A stretch of 32,423 nt of DNA, taken from assembly GCA_018812945.1 (NCBI GenBank), contig JAHJCM010000190.1, forward strand, positions 1 to 32,423, read 5' to 3'. A program made the position numbers and the translations under genes. Origin of the DNA: Gammaproteobacteria bacterium. Lineage in GTDB: Bacteria > Pseudomonadota > Gammaproteobacteria > Burkholderiales > Burkholderiaceae_B. Under the pieces are notes generated by a model. That model was not told where the DNA came from. It did no database searches and was given only the letters and a program-made list of their open reading frames with translations. Of the stretch, positions 16,367-24,854 are shown piece by piece (position 1 is the first letter of the stretch; every line of letters starts with the position of its first letter).

Positions 16367-16543
16367 GGTCTCTGCCGATGCCATACTGGCCCGATCCCTG
16401 AACCTAAGGTTCAAGTGGGTCGCAGTATTAGGGTCTTTAGGTTTCCCTGGCAAAGAGGGAATCACACCGACCCTGAAAAGCCCGCAACCGGGATCACAGA
16501 TATTGGTTCACGGAATACTGACCAATACAGACACGGCAGAGAT
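16367..16543 (-). ncRNA. ssrS: 6S RNA
   Basis: The stretch between zapA and the terminator reads on the minus strand as a 6S RNA of about 177 nt. The ends pair as TCTCTGCCG with CGGCAGAGA (16534-16542 with 16369-16377). The 3' half carries the conserved CTTGAACCTTAGGTTCA (16399-16415), then a GGGCCAG and GGCATC region close to that of E. coli 6S RNA. An apical stem TTCCCT/AGGGAA lies at 16443-16461. 6S RNA mimics an open promoter and binds sigma-70 RNA polymerase in stationary phase. Placement directly after zapA is conserved in many proteobacteria. The exact ends are estimates from pairing. This stretch fills the gap between zapA and the TauE gene. Confidence 0.9.
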
Positions 16544-16556
16544 AAAACAAAATTCT

Positions 16557-16892
16557 TCATTCGAACAAGTCGGCGTTCTTGGGCTTACTTGAGCCTGGGT
16601 TGTTCAGGCTGCCATCAACCATTTGTCCGATAGCCTCGATTTTACGCTCAATCGTCTCAATGTCCAGTCCTAAAACAGGGTTGGAAGGGTTACTACCAAC
16701 GAGCGATTCATGCGCGATTTGTAAGGCCGCCATGACTGCGATTTTATCAAGCCCCACCACCTTGCCAGTGTTGCGGATGCTAGACATTTTTGTTTCTACA
16801 ATGTTGACAGCCTGCTGCAAGGCTGCGCGTTCTTCGGGCTTGCAGGCAATGCGGAATTCCCGGCCCATGATTTTTACGTCAAGTGCTTCCAA
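16557..16892 (-). CDS. zapA: Cell division protein ZapA
   Basis: A 111-residue cytoplasmic protein that bundles FtsZ filaments at the division ring. It has the ZapA pattern: VKIMGREFRIACKPEE at residues 6-21, then a long helix with LQQAVNIVETKM and VVGLDKIAVMAALQIAHE for tetramer formation. The C-terminal tail is longer and more polar than in E. coli. It begins with TTG at 16892, chosen because GGAGG lies 5 nt upstream and the family N-terminus fits; the upstream ZapB-like gene stops immediately before this TTG. 6S RNA follows 14 nt after the stop. Confidence 0.93.
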   Translation of the reverse strand: MEALDVKIMGREFRIACKPEERAALQQAVNIVETKMSSIRNTGKVVGLDKIAVMAALQIAHESLVGSNPSNPVLGLDIETIERKIEAIGQMVDGSLNNPGSSKPKNADLFE

Positions 16893-17120
16893 TTATTCCT
16901 CCGAGTTCAATTCAAGTTCAGGGAACCATTGATTCAGCATTTGGTTGATTTGACCTTGTGCATGATTCACTTTTTTGTGAAGCAATTCATTTTCCCGGCG
17001 CAGGGCTTCAATTTGTTCCTTGGCCGACTTGTTGTCGAAGCGGCTCTGCTCAAGGGCTTTGGCCAGGCTGGACACTTTGACTTGAAGTTCGTCGAGTTTC
17101 GCAAGCAGTGATTGCGTCAT
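16893..17120 (-). CDS. ZapB-like coiled-coil protein (TIGR02449-like)
   Basis: A 75-residue, almost wholly helical protein with heptad spacing (LLAKLDELQVKVSSLAKAL, then IEALRRENELLHKKVN), predicted as a coiled coil, and a short acidic tail ending ELNSEE. It resembles the small coiled-coil proteins encoded just before zapA in beta- and gammaproteobacteria. They are thought to act as ZapA partners at the divisome, like ZapB. A GGAG sits upstream of ATG 17120. The stop codon directly abuts the zapA start, so translation is probably coupled. The function is inferred from position and fold. Confidence 0.82.
   Translation of the reverse strand: MTQSLLAKLDELQVKVSSLAKALEQSRFDNKSAKEQIEALRRENELLHKKVNHAQGQINQMLNQWFPELELNSEE
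16898..16902 (-). promoter_or_regulatory. zapA ribosome binding site inside the upstream gene
   Basis: GGAGG on the minus strand lies in the last codons of the ZapB-like gene, 5 nt before TTG 16892. It fixes TTG as the zapA start. Confidence 0.75.
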
Positions 17121-17225
17121 TGGCTGGCTCCATCTTCGGGTAATAGTTCCCGAGGGTTGCTGTTGTTGGTATTTTAACTTGACTATACAGTTGCTTACGG
17201 CAATCTACTACAGTTTCGCTTTAGG

Positions 17226-18044
17226 TTAAAACAAAGTTTTCAAGCCCAACACGTCTTGCATGTCAAACAAACCTTTTTCATGACCAATCAAAAACTGGGC
17301 TGCCCGAATTGAGCCTTGTGCATAAGTCATGCGACTTGAAGATTTGTGCGTAATTTCAATACGCTCGCCAATGCCGGCAAATAGTACAGTGTGGTCGCCC
17401 ACAATATCGCCACCACGAATGGTCGAGAAGCCGATGGTACCGGCCTTGCGCTCGCCGGTAATGCCCTCCCGGGCGAAAACGCCTACGTCTTGAAGATCAA
17501 CCCCCAGGCCCTTGGCAACCACTTCGCCCATGCGCAACGCAGTGCCAGAAGGGGCATCTACTTTTTTGCTGTGGTGGGCTTCGATGACTTCGATGTCGTA
17601 GCCTTGTGACAAAATTTTTGCAGCCACTTCCAGCAGTTTGAATGTGGCGTTCACGCCAACAGCCATGTTGGGAGACCACACCATGGCCACTTTCTCGGAT
17701 GCTTTTTTCAGCGCTTCCAGTTGTTTCGGTTCGAAGCCTGTGGTGCCAATCACGGCCTTCACGCCGTGTTTCTCGCACAAGGCCAGGTGGTGCAAAGTGC
17801 CCTCGGGGCGGGTGAAGTCGATTAACACATCGGCATTGACAAGGGCGGTGTCCGCATTGTCGGTAACCAATACTCCCGATGAAATACCCATGAAGTCGCC
17901 AGCATCGCGACCAATGCTGGGTGAACCAGCTTGATCAAAAGCACCGGCGAGTTCGCAGTCGGGGTGGTTCAAAATGGCTTCGATCAATGTTTTGCCCATG
18001 CGCCCACTGGCGCCGGCAATTGCGATTTGAATTGGCTTGGTCAT
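17226..18044 (-). CDS. dapB: 4-hydroxy-tetrahydrodipicolinate reductase
   Basis: A 272-residue cytoplasmic enzyme that reduces the DapA product with NAD(P)H in the lysine/diaminopimelate pathway. The nucleotide motif [13 protein letters not shown] is near the N-terminus, DFTRPEGTL and GTTGFEP follow, and the catalytic signature [16 protein letters not shown] is intact. The frame is open upstream to 18230, but ATG 18044 gives the family N-terminus. It lies 7 nt after bamE on the same strand and may be co-transcribed with it, although no strong Shine-Dalgarno is seen. Confidence 0.95.
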   Translation of the reverse strand: MTKPIQIAIAGASGRMGKTLIEAILNHPDCELAGAFDQAGSPSIGRDAGDFMGISSGVLVTDNADTALVNADVLIDFTRPEGTLHHLALCEKHGVKAVIGTTGFEPKQLEALKKASEKVAMVWSPNMAVGVNATFKLLEVAAKILSQGYDIEVIEAHHSKKVDAPSGTALRMGEVVAKGLGVDLQDVGVFAREGITGERKAGTIGFSTIRGGDIVGDHTVLFAGIGERIEITHKSSSRMTYAQGSIRAAQFLIGHEKGLFDMQDVLGLKTLF

Positions 18045-18051
18045 GGTTTTT

Positions 18052-18561
18052 TTATTTAAGTACGGGGGCGCGGTCTGTTCCGCCCACTGCAGATTCAGAA
18101 TCCTTGATGTCCTCGGCTGGTTTTTCCGAGGGCAAGGGTTCCGTCGGCACTTTGGTGGTGCTGTCTGGGCCCAACAAATCGGTTGGGCTGGCAGGCAGGT
18201 TTTCACCACCATGGCGGGCCACTCGTTCATTCTCGAAAATCACGGTGTAACGCGATTGTGTGGTTTGTCCACCAGCGCGCATCAAACGGTAAACGTAGTC
18301 CCAGCGGTTGGCGTGGAAGGCGTCATTCAACAAGGGTGTGCCCAGAATAAAGCGCACCTGCTCTTTGGTCATGCCCACTTGCAGCTTAGCCACGTCTTGC
18401 TGGGTAATGAAGTTACCCTGCTGAATATCAAACTTGTAGGGTTTGACGAAAGAGGGGACGTAGTTGTCCGGAATGATTGAACACGCGGAAACCCCAAGGG
18501 CCATGGCCGAGCAAAGAATCAAATTCAGTCGTAAAATACGCATTGTTTTGTGAATTCGCAT
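18052..18561 (-). CDS. bamE: Outer membrane assembly lipoprotein BamE (OmlA/SmpA)
   Basis: A 169-residue lipoprotein with the signal [16 protein letters not shown], lipidated on Cys27, so it is matured by Lgt. The SmpA/OmlA domain follows with [33 protein letters not shown] and RWDYVYR, all hallmarks of BamE, a component of the BAM outer-membrane protein insertion complex. A Pro/Ser/Glu-rich, probably disordered tail of about 50 residues makes it longer than the E. coli protein. Two starts are possible, ATG 18561 or ATG 18543, and neither has a good ribosome site. It is divergent from fur, an arrangement common in beta- and gammaproteobacteria. Confidence 0.93.
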   Translation of the reverse strand: MRIHKTMRILRLNLILCSAMALGVSACSIIPDNYVPSFVKPYKFDIQQGNFITQQDVAKLQVGMTKEQVRFILGTPLLNDAFHANRWDYVYRLMRAGGQTTQSRYTVIFENERVARHGGENLPASPTDLLGPDSTTKVPTEPLPSEKPAEDIKDSESAVGGTDRAPVLK

Positions 18562-18665
18562 GTGAAGTGGGAACAGAGTACCTTATTCGGTGCGCTAACA
18601 TGTCCTGCAAAGGCGTTATCATAAGCTACTTGAACTCGATTAAGCCTCAAAATGGTACCAAACTC

Positions 18666-19094
18666 ATGACTACAGCAACGGATCTCAAAAGCATTGGTTT
18701 AAAGGCAACGCTGCCACGAATGAAAATTCTGGAATTGTTCCAGAGCGGGCAACATCGTCACCTGAGTGCTGAAGACGTTTACAAACTGCTGCTGCAAGAA
18801 GACCTGGACATCGGTCTGGCCGCGGTTTACCGGGTTTTAACGCAATTTGAACAAGCCGGTTTACTGGCTCGCCAGCATTTTGAGACGGGCAAGTCGGTGT
18901 TTGAGTTGAATGAAGGCGCTCACCACGACCATTTGGTGTGCGTGCAGTGCGGCAAAGTAGTGGAGTTTTTTGACGAGGAAATTGAGCGTCGCCAAAAGAT
19001 GATTGCCAAAGACCGCGGGTTTGAACTTCACGATCATGCACTGTCCCTTTACGGTTCATGTACCAAAAAAGACTGCGAAAACAGGCGCAAATAA
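18666..19094 (+). CDS. fur: Ferric uptake regulator
   Basis: A 142-residue DNA-binding repressor of iron uptake genes with Fe2+ as co-repressor. The winged-helix part holds [15 protein letters not shown] and [17 protein letters not shown]. The dimer and metal part has [16 protein letters not shown] (about 86-101), with Cys92 and Cys95 as the first structural-zinc pair, and the second pair, Cys132 and Cys137, near the C-terminus ([10 protein letters not shown]). ATG 18666 gives the usual length; the frame is open further upstream but is not conserved there. It is divergent from bamE, with about 100 nt between them. I see no obvious 19-bp Fur box there. Confidence 0.96.
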   Translation: MTTATDLKSIGLKATLPRMKILELFQSGQHRHLSAEDVYKLLLQEDLDIGLAAVYRVLTQFEQAGLLARQHFETGKSVFELNEGAHHDHLVCVQCGKVVEFFDEEIERRQKMIAKDRGFELHDHALSLYGSCTKKDCENRRK

Positions 19095-19127
19095 TCAGGC
19101 TTTGGTAAAGCGCATCCGACAGTGAAG

Positions 19128-20783
19128 TCAACCATTGGCCGAGGCAATCATTTCATGCGCCGCGGTGCGCGTGGCCTCGGTGATCACTTGCCCGCCCAGC
19201 ATTCTTGCGATTTCTTCCACCCGGGCTTTGGCCTCCAATTGCACAATCTTTGAGCGTGTCGTTTGTGCCGAAATGTCTTTGCTGACTTGAAAATGGTTGT
19301 GACCCTGCGCTGCTACTTGAGGTAGGTGGGTTACGCATAACACTTGTTTTTTTGCGGCCAATAGGCGGAGGTATCGCCCTACAGTTTCAGCAACCGCACC
19401 CCCAATGCCACTGTCCACCTCATCGAAGATTAGGGTGGGCACAGGTGTGCTTTCAACTGTGTTCACGGTAATCGCCAGGCTGATACGCGCAAGTTCGCCA
19501 CCTGAGGCCACTTTCTGAATGGCTTGGGGCGTAACGCCCGGATGCCCAGCCACTCGGAATTCAATGTTGTCGCTGCCTTTGGCAGAGGGCTCACCTTTGG
19601 CCACATCAACTACAAACACGCCACCTTGCATGCTGAGTGTTTGCATGGATTCAGTCACGCGTTTTGACAAAGCCTGAGCAGCCTTTTTGCGCGCTGTGCT
19701 AAGCAGATCGGCTTGTGTTTCATAAGCTTGCCGCGCGGTGGCCAATTCCTTCTGTAGCTTTTCTATATCGAAACCTTCCTCAAGCCCCTTGATTTCGGCT
19801 TGTACACTTTCCATTTCCGTGTGCAGTGTTTCCGGCTGAATGCGCAGTTTGCGGGCGGTTTCATGCCAAAGCGACATGCGTGCTTCCACTTCAGCCAGTG
19901 TGTCTGGGTCCAGGTCGCTGTGTTTCAGGTAATTGCCCAAATCGTAGCTGGCTTCCCGAATTAATATTTCGCCCTCAGACAGTGTTTTGACCACGCCTTC
20001 AAGCGCTGGGTCGCGGGTACTTAAGTGGCTAAGCTTTTCGATCACTTGGGTAAGTTGGTCAAGCAGGGCATTTTCATTTTGTGATAGCACATCACTTGCG
20101 TGTTGCGTGCCCTCGATCAATTCTGCGCCATGGCTTAAGCGGTCGAAGTCGCCGCTCAGGGTATCCCATTCGCCAGCCTTCGGTGCCACTTTGCTCAGTG
20201 AGTCCAGTTTCCATTGCAAATTTTCAAGGCGCGCTGCCCGGTCTTCCTGGCTGCTTTGGGCCTGTTTCAGGGATTTTTCCGCATTTTTCAATCGGGAGTA
20301 AATTTGGGTAGTGGCCTGGACAAGGTCGCCGTGTTGGCCGAAGTCGTCCAGCAAGCGCAGTTGCTCCCCAGGCTTTGCAAGCGTTTGAAACGCGTGTTGC
20401 CCGTGAATGTCGATCAATGTTTCAGACAATTCTTTTAGCGTGCTGGCAGGCACCGGCGTCCCGTTGATGTAGGCTTTCGACCTGCCATTCGATTCAATGG
20501 CCCGGCGAAGGTGCATTTCGCCCTCGCTGCAGTCAATGGATTGTTCATCGAGAATGGCTTTGGCCGCAGGGTTCAACTCGAACACCGCGGTGATATTGGC
20601 GCGTTCGCAACCTTCCCGAACTTGCGATGCATCGGCTCGCGCGCCCAAGCACAGCGACAGCGCATCAATCAAAATAGACTTGCCCGCGCCAGTTTCTCCG
20701 GACAACACTGACATGCCTGGGGCGAAATGCAAATCGAGTTTATCGACAATAACGAAATCTTGAATGGTCAAACTACTTAGCAT
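19128..20783 (-). CDS. recN: DNA repair protein RecN
   Basis: A 551-residue SMC-like ATPase that acts in double-strand break repair. Walker A SGETGAGKS is at about 28-36, two coiled-coil arms occupy the middle, and the C-terminal ATPase lobe has GGELARISLAI (signature) and PTLIFDEVDSGIGG (Walker B/D-loop). The start at ATG 20783 fits the family (MLSSLTIQDF) and overlaps the nadK stop by 11 nt, so recN is probably co-transcribed with nadK. No LexA box is seen directly upstream, as expected for an internal operon gene. Its 3' end converges with fur, 33 nt apart. Confidence 0.95.
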   Translation of the reverse strand: MLSSLTIQDFVIVDKLDLHFAPGMSVLSGETGAGKSILIDALSLCLGARADASQVREGCERANITAVFELNPAAKAILDEQSIDCSEGEMHLRRAIESNGRSKAYINGTPVPASTLKELSETLIDIHGQHAFQTLAKPGEQLRLLDDFGQHGDLVQATTQIYSRLKNAEKSLKQAQSSQEDRAARLENLQWKLDSLSKVAPKAGEWDTLSGDFDRLSHGAELIEGTQHASDVLSQNENALLDQLTQVIEKLSHLSTRDPALEGVVKTLSEGEILIREASYDLGNYLKHSDLDPDTLAEVEARMSLWHETARKLRIQPETLHTEMESVQAEIKGLEEGFDIEKLQKELATARQAYETQADLLSTARKKAAQALSKRVTESMQTLSMQGGVFVVDVAKGEPSAKGSDNIEFRVAGHPGVTPQAIQKVASGGELARISLAITVNTVESTPVPTLIFDEVDSGIGGAVAETVGRYLRLLAAKKQVLCVTHLPQVAAQGHNHFQVSKDISAQTTRSKIVQLEAKARVEEIARMLGGQVITEATRTAAHEMIASANG

Positions 20784-21726
20784 GGCCGCTGTCTCTGAGT
20801 CCTCGAGTTTTGTGGGGGGCTTCCGTGGGGCTTGCACTCCAGTGCAGTTTTTGCCTTAACATGGCGAAGTAATCATATCGTGCCGGGTGCAAAAGCTGGA
20901 TAGGGTGTGGTGACACCTTGATCCGTATTTGATCACCCACTTTGGCGCGGCCATTGAACTGCATGTCAAAGTGCACGCCGGTCTGCTTGCCGCCAGTTAC
21001 AAAAATATCAATTGTGCTGTGTTGGGGCAGGGCGATTGGCCGGTTGGTCAACGCATGGGGCGCAACAGGCACAATCAACAGGCCTGCAAGGCTTGGGTGC
21101 AGAATTGGCCCATCGGCAGAAAGCGCGTAGGCTGTTGATCCCGTGGGGGTTGACACAATCAGGCCGTCCGCACGCAAGTCGTACATAAATGTGCCATCGA
21201 CTTCTACACGCAGTTCAACCATGCCGCCCACGATGCCGCGGCTGATCACAATGTCGTTTAAGGCAATGTGATTCTGTACCACTTTGCCTTCACGCATGAT
21301 TTGACCTTGCAAGTAGGCACGGGATTCTGATACCGATTGGCCTTTAATTGTATCAATCAAGGTCGGGTTGATGTCGTCCAAGCGAATGTCGGTGAGAAAT
21401 CCCAGGCGGCCCTGATTAATGCCGATCAAGGGAATGTTGCAGTCGGCCAATTCTCGGGCTGTGCCCAGAAAAGTGCCGTCGCCACCAATAATGACCGCAA
21501 TTTTCGCCTTTTTTTTGATCAAGGCCAAATTGGCAAATTCAAAGTTGGCTTCATCACATTCAGGTTTTGATTTTCTGGAAGAACCGCTGCTCAACATGGA
21601 ATCGCACACCAGCACATGGAAGGCGTTGGCGGCCAATAGGTCGACCACACTTCGCCAAATGGCCTGTTTTGGGGAGGCGCCATGTTTGGCAAACACAGCA
21701 ATGCACATCCCTTTCTGTTTCGGCAT
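20773..21726 (-). CDS. nadK: NAD kinase
   Basis: A 317-residue cytoplasmic enzyme that phosphorylates NAD to NADP. The family motif GGDGTFLGTAR is at 81-91, GINQGRLGFLTD follows, the second NAD motif LNDIVISRG is in the middle, and DGLIVSTPTGSTAY is the conserved C-terminal domain stretch. The frame is open to 22014, but ATG 21726 gives the normal length and follows an AGGGAA about 8 nt upstream. A Ser/Lys-rich insert (residues about 45-58) makes the first domain slightly longer than usual. It is divergent from hrcA (88 nt between) and overlaps recN. Confidence 0.94.
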   Translation of the reverse strand: MPKQKGMCIAVFAKHGASPKQAIWRSVVDLLAANAFHVLVCDSMLSSGSSRKSKPECDEANFEFANLALIKKKAKIAVIIGGDGTFLGTARELADCNIPLIGINQGRLGFLTDIRLDDINPTLIDTIKGQSVSESRAYLQGQIMREGKVVQNHIALNDIVISRGIVGGMVELRVEVDGTFMYDLRADGLIVSTPTGSTAYALSADGPILHPSLAGLLIVPVAPHALTNRPIALPQHSTIDIFVTGGKQTGVHFDMQFNGRAKVGDQIRIKVSPHPIQLLHPARYDYFAMLRQKLHWSASPTEAPHKTRGLRDSGHAK

Positions 21727-21814
21727 TCTTGATTCCCTGTTTTTGTCGTAAAGTGAAGCCTTGGTTTTAATCCTAAGCCCAATCGTATCGCAACACGCAT
21801 TTGAAGTGACATTG

Positions 21815-22834
21815 ATGATAGACGAACGCGCCCGTTCCATATTGAAAACATTGGTTGAAAGGTACATCACAGAGGGCAACCCGGTGGGTTCGAGGGCTTT
21901 GTCCAAGTACTCGACGCTGGATTTGAGTCCGGCCACTATTCGAAATGTGATGGCTGACCTTGAAGAATTGCGCCTGGTGGTATCGCCCCACACTTCGGCG
22001 GGTCGAGTGCCCACGCCTCAGGGGTACCGCATGTTTGTTGACTCCCTGCTTACCGTAAAACCTTTGGCAATCGATGTGCAATCCGCCTTAAGTGGAGGAA
22101 TTCTGCGTGAGGACCCCAACCGTGTTTTAAACAAGGCAGTGAACTTGCTTTCCAGTTTGTCCTCTTTTGCCGGGGTGATTACAGCACCGAAAAAGGCGGC
22201 TTTGTTTCGACACGTGGAATTTTTAAGTTTGTCGGATAGAAAGGTGTTGCTGATTATCGTGACACCCGATGGGGATGTTCAAAACAGAATATTGATTGTC
22301 GAGAAGCCTTACACACAAAGCGAATTGACCATGGCGGCGAATTTCTTCAACCAGCATTTTGCAGGTTTGAGTTTTCAGCAGGCCAAACAGAGGTTGTCGG
22401 AAGAGCTCCACCAAATTAGCCAAGATATTAGCAAATTGATGCAGGCCGCTGTTAATGCGGGCACCGAGGCGGAGGAAAGTCAGGCAGACGGCGTGTTGCT
22501 GTCGGGCGAGCGAAAACTGCTGGATGTTTCGGATTTGTCGACGGACATGGAGCGCCTGAAAAAGATGTTTGGCGTGTTTGAACAACGCACTGCGTTGTTG
22601 CGCTTGCTTGAAAGCTCCAACAGGGCCGAAGGTGTGCAAATTTTCATTGGTGGTGATTCCAGCCTGGTGCCCATGGAGGAAATGAGCGTGATCTCGGCGC
22701 CTTACCATGTGAACGGTGAGGTGGTCGGCACCTTGGGCGTGATTGGCCCCACACGCATGGCCTACGAGCGGTTGATTCCGATTGTGGACATCACATCGAA
22801 GCTGGTTTCTTCGGCTTTGTCGGATCCGGAGTAG
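21815..22834 (+). CDS. hrcA: Heat-inducible transcription repressor HrcA
   Basis: A 339-residue repressor that binds CIRCE operators and is kept active by GroEL. The N-terminal winged helix has [36 protein letters not shown] and [18 protein letters not shown], all diagnostic. The GAF-like and inserted dimerisation domains follow; the C-terminus has [19 protein letters not shown] and [15 protein letters not shown] 21815 fits the family start; longer in-frame starts are not conserved. No CIRCE-like repeat (TTAGCACTC-N9-GAGTGCTAA) was seen before hrcA, grpE, dnaK or dnaJ, so its targets, probably groESL, lie elsewhere. Confidence 0.94.
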   Translation: MIDERARSILKTLVERYITEGNPVGSRALSKYSTLDLSPATIRNVMADLEELRLVVSPHTSAGRVPTPQGYRMFVDSLLTVKPLAIDVQSALSGGILREDPNRVLNKAVNLLSSLSSFAGVITAPKKAALFRHVEFLSLSDRKVLLIIVTPDGDVQNRILIVEKPYTQSELTMAANFFNQHFAGLSFQQAKQRLSEELHQISQDISKLMQAAVNAGTEAEESQADGVLLSGERKLLDVSDLSTDMERLKKMFGVFEQRTALLRLLESSNRAEGVQIFIGGDSSLVPMEEMSVISAPYHVNGEVVGTLGVIGPTRMAYERLIPIVDITSKLVSSALSDPE

Positions 22835-22899
22835 GCTAACTCACCCCGGCCGCCAGCTTTGGGTATACTTTCAGGCTTGTTGTTCATTAGGTAGTATCC

Positions 22900-24006
22900 A
22901 TGCGCACCGAAGCCCCTTTTCGTCACGGCACGCCCCAGAAAACAGCTGTTTTGCTTGTTAACCTTGGCACTCCAGACAATGCAGACACACCATCGCTTCG
23001 GCGTTATCTGAAAGAGTTTTTGTCAGATCCGCGTGTGGTCGAAATTCCAAAATTGATCTGGTGGATCATCTTGAACGGCATCATTCTGCAGATCCGCCCC
23101 AAAAAATCCGCAGCCAAGTACGCCACCGTGTGGACCGATGAGGGTTCTCCGTTGTTGGCGATTGGCAAAAGGCAGGTCAAGGTGCTTAGCGAGGCTTTCA
23201 AGGCCCGGCGCTGGGATGTTCGTGTTGATTTGGCGATGCGTTACGGTAACCCTTCGGTGGCCAGTCGAATGGACCAGCTTCGCAAAGATGGTTATGACCG
23301 TGTGCTGGTGTTCCCCTTGTACCCTCAATATGCGGCGGCTACTACTGCGTCGGTGTTTGATGCGGTGTTTGACTGGGCCAAGCCGGTGCGCAACATTCCC
23401 GAATTGCGTTTGGTGAAGCATTACCATGATCACCCGGCCTATATTCATGCTTTGGCGGAAAGCGTGCGCAAGCACTGGCAAGCCCATGGAAAGCCCAATT
23501 TTGACCAAGGCGATGTGTTGTTGTTCAGTTTTCACGGTGTGCCTGAAATGACCTTGCTCAAGGGCGACCCTTACCATTGCGAGTGTTACAAAACTGCGCG
23601 CTTACTGGGCGAGGAACTGGGGCTTCAAAAGGGCAATTACAGGGTTACGTTCCAAAGCCGGTTCGGCAAAGCCAAATGGCTGGAGCCATACACCGATAAA
23701 ACCCTGGAAGCCTTGGGGCAGGCTGGTACCAAGCGTATTGATGTGATGTGCCCAGGTTTTATGGCCGATTGCCTTGAAACGCTGGAGGAAATCAATCAGG
23801 AAGGCCGTGAAGACTTTCAGCATGCCGGTGGTGGTGAATTTCATTACATTGCCTGCCTGAATGACAGTGAACTGGCCGCGGCCATGCTGTCTGAAATTAC
23901 TGCCCAGCATATGCAGGGCTGGCCAGTCGATATGGGGTACGAGGAATCCATGGCTCAAGAGTTGGCCGAAAGTCGCAAGCTGGCTTTGGAGATGGGAGCT
24001 CAGTAA
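22900..24006 (+). CDS. hemH: Ferrochelatase
   Basis: A 368-residue enzyme that inserts Fe2+ into protoporphyrin IX, the last step of protohaem synthesis. The metal-binding His is His212 in FSFHGVPE, and the conserved acidic segment CPGFMADCLETLEEI follows. RYGNPS and PLYPQYAAAT are typical. Its length is normal for Burkholderiales. It lies 65 nt after hrcA on the same strand. Between hemH and grpE is a perfect inverted repeat that overlaps the grpE heat-shock promoter. Haem feeds, among others, the cytochrome c encoded at 12120-12428. Confidence 0.95.
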   Translation: MRTEAPFRHGTPQKTAVLLVNLGTPDNADTPSLRRYLKEFLSDPRVVEIPKLIWWIILNGIILQIRPKKSAAKYATVWTDEGSPLLAIGKRQVKVLSEAFKARRWDVRVDLAMRYGNPSVASRMDQLRKDGYDRVLVFPLYPQYAAATTASVFDAVFDWAKPVRNIPELRLVKHYHDHPAYIHALAESVRKHWQAHGKPNFDQGDVLLFSFHGVPEMTLLKGDPYHCECYKTARLLGEELGLQKGNYRVTFQSRFGKAKWLEPYTDKTLEALGQAGTKRIDVMCPGFMADCLETLEEINQEGREDFQHAGGGEFHYIACLNDSELAAAMLSEITAQHMQGWPVDMGYEESMAQELAESRKLALEMGAQ

Positions 24007-24037
24007 GAAATCTCGTATCTTTTTTGGGCTTGTGTGT

Positions 24038-24074
24038 AAATGGGGGCTTGAAATTGACGTTCAAGCCCCCATTT
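24038..24074. repeat. Perfect 15-bp inverted repeat between hemH and grpE
   Basis: AAATGGGGGCTTGAA (24038-24052) and TTCAAGCCCCCATTT (24060-24074) are exact reverse complements with a 7-nt loop. No T-run follows on the plus strand. The repeat contains the -35 and -10 of the sigma-32 promoter of grpE, so it may be an operator as well as a hairpin at the end of hemH mRNA. Confidence 0.9.
24047..24074 (+). promoter_or_regulatory. Sigma-32 heat-shock promoter of grpE
   Basis: CTTGAAA (24047-24053), a 13-nt spacer and CCCCATTT (24067-24074) match the RpoH consensus CTTGAAA-N11-16-CCCCATNT at every defined base. It lies 68 nt before the grpE ATG. Confidence 0.88.
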
Positions 24075-24142
24075 GCCGTCCATAGTGAGGGCGGTCAATA
24101 CACTTTTTGACGCCTCTTTCGATTTTATATGGAGGAAAAGAC

Positions 24143-24742
24143 ATGTCAGAGCCCACTGGAAAGCCGAACACAGACGAACAAACGTCTGCCCAGGCACCAG
24201 AAGGTCAGCAGCAAGGCGCGCAGACCCAACAAGAAACCGAGCAGGCTGTTCAGCAAGAAGCGCCCCAAGATGAAATCTCCGTACTCAAGGCTGCGTTGGA
24301 AAATGCACACCACGAAGTTGAGAAATCCAAAGAGGTCTATCTGCGTTTGGCTGCTGACATGGAAAACTTGCGCCGCCGCACGCAGGAGGACATAGCCAAA
24401 GCTCACAAGTACGCCATTGAATCGTTTGCTGAATCCTTGGTGCCCGTTCGCGACAGTCTTGAAATGGCACTGGCTGTAGAAAACCAGACCCCGGAAGCAT
24501 TGAAAGACGGCGTTGCTGCAACCCTTCGTCAGCTGGAAGCCGCATTCGAGCGTGGCAAGGTGATGGTGCTTAACCCCGTGGGCGAAAAGTTTAATCCCAA
24601 CCAGCACCAGGCGGTGGCCATGGTGCCAGGAGATTCCGTTGAGCCCGCTGTTGCGCCCAACCACGTGGTGGCTGTGTTGCAGAAGGGCTACTTGATCAAT
24701 GACCGCGTATTGCGTCCGGCTTTGGTCTCGGTTGCACAATAG
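24143..24742 (+). CDS. grpE: Nucleotide exchange factor GrpE
   Basis: A 199-residue co-chaperone that releases ADP from DnaK. An N-terminal polar, Gln/Glu-rich disordered part (about 50 residues) precedes a long coiled-coil helix, then the GrpE core with [23 protein letters not shown] and a C-terminal beta domain ending [18 protein letters not shown], the family signature. ATG 24143 has a full GGAGG 7 nt upstream; the open frame before it is not conserved. It is transcribed from the sigma-32 promoter upstream and precedes dnaK, with which it works. Confidence 0.96.
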   Translation: MSEPTGKPNTDEQTSAQAPEGQQQGAQTQQETEQAVQQEAPQDEISVLKAALENAHHEVEKSKEVYLRLAADMENLRRRTQEDIAKAHKYAIESFAESLVPVRDSLEMALAVENQTPEALKDGVAATLRQLEAAFERGKVMVLNPVGEKFNPNQHQAVAMVPGDSVEPAVAPNHVVAVLQKGYLINDRVLRPALVSVAQ

Positions 24743-24780
24743 GCAGCGCAATAAATTTTTGAAGCTGGGTTGAAAAACCC

Positions 24781-24808
24781 CTTGAACTGAAGGGCTTTAG
24801 CCCCATAT
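24781..24808 (+). promoter_or_regulatory. Sigma-32 heat-shock promoter of dnaK
   Basis: CTTGAAC (24781-24787), a 13-nt spacer and CCCCATAT (24801-24808) match the RpoH consensus with one mismatch in the -35. It lies 46 nt before the dnaK ATG and has the same spacer length as the grpE promoter. Confidence 0.87.
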
Positions 24809-24854
24809 CAGCTTTAACCGAATATTACTGAATTTAGAAATCACGGAGAAATTC

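Noticed and set aside
16305-16592. 95-residue plus-strand frame over the 6S RNA region
   Set aside because: The stretch is explained by 6S RNA and its terminator on the minus strand; no ribosome site or family pattern.
24038-24074. CIRCE operator for HrcA
   Set aside because: It is an inverted repeat near hrcA, but arms and 7-nt loop do not match TTAGCACTC-N9-GAGTGCTAA; the sigma-32 boxes explain it better.
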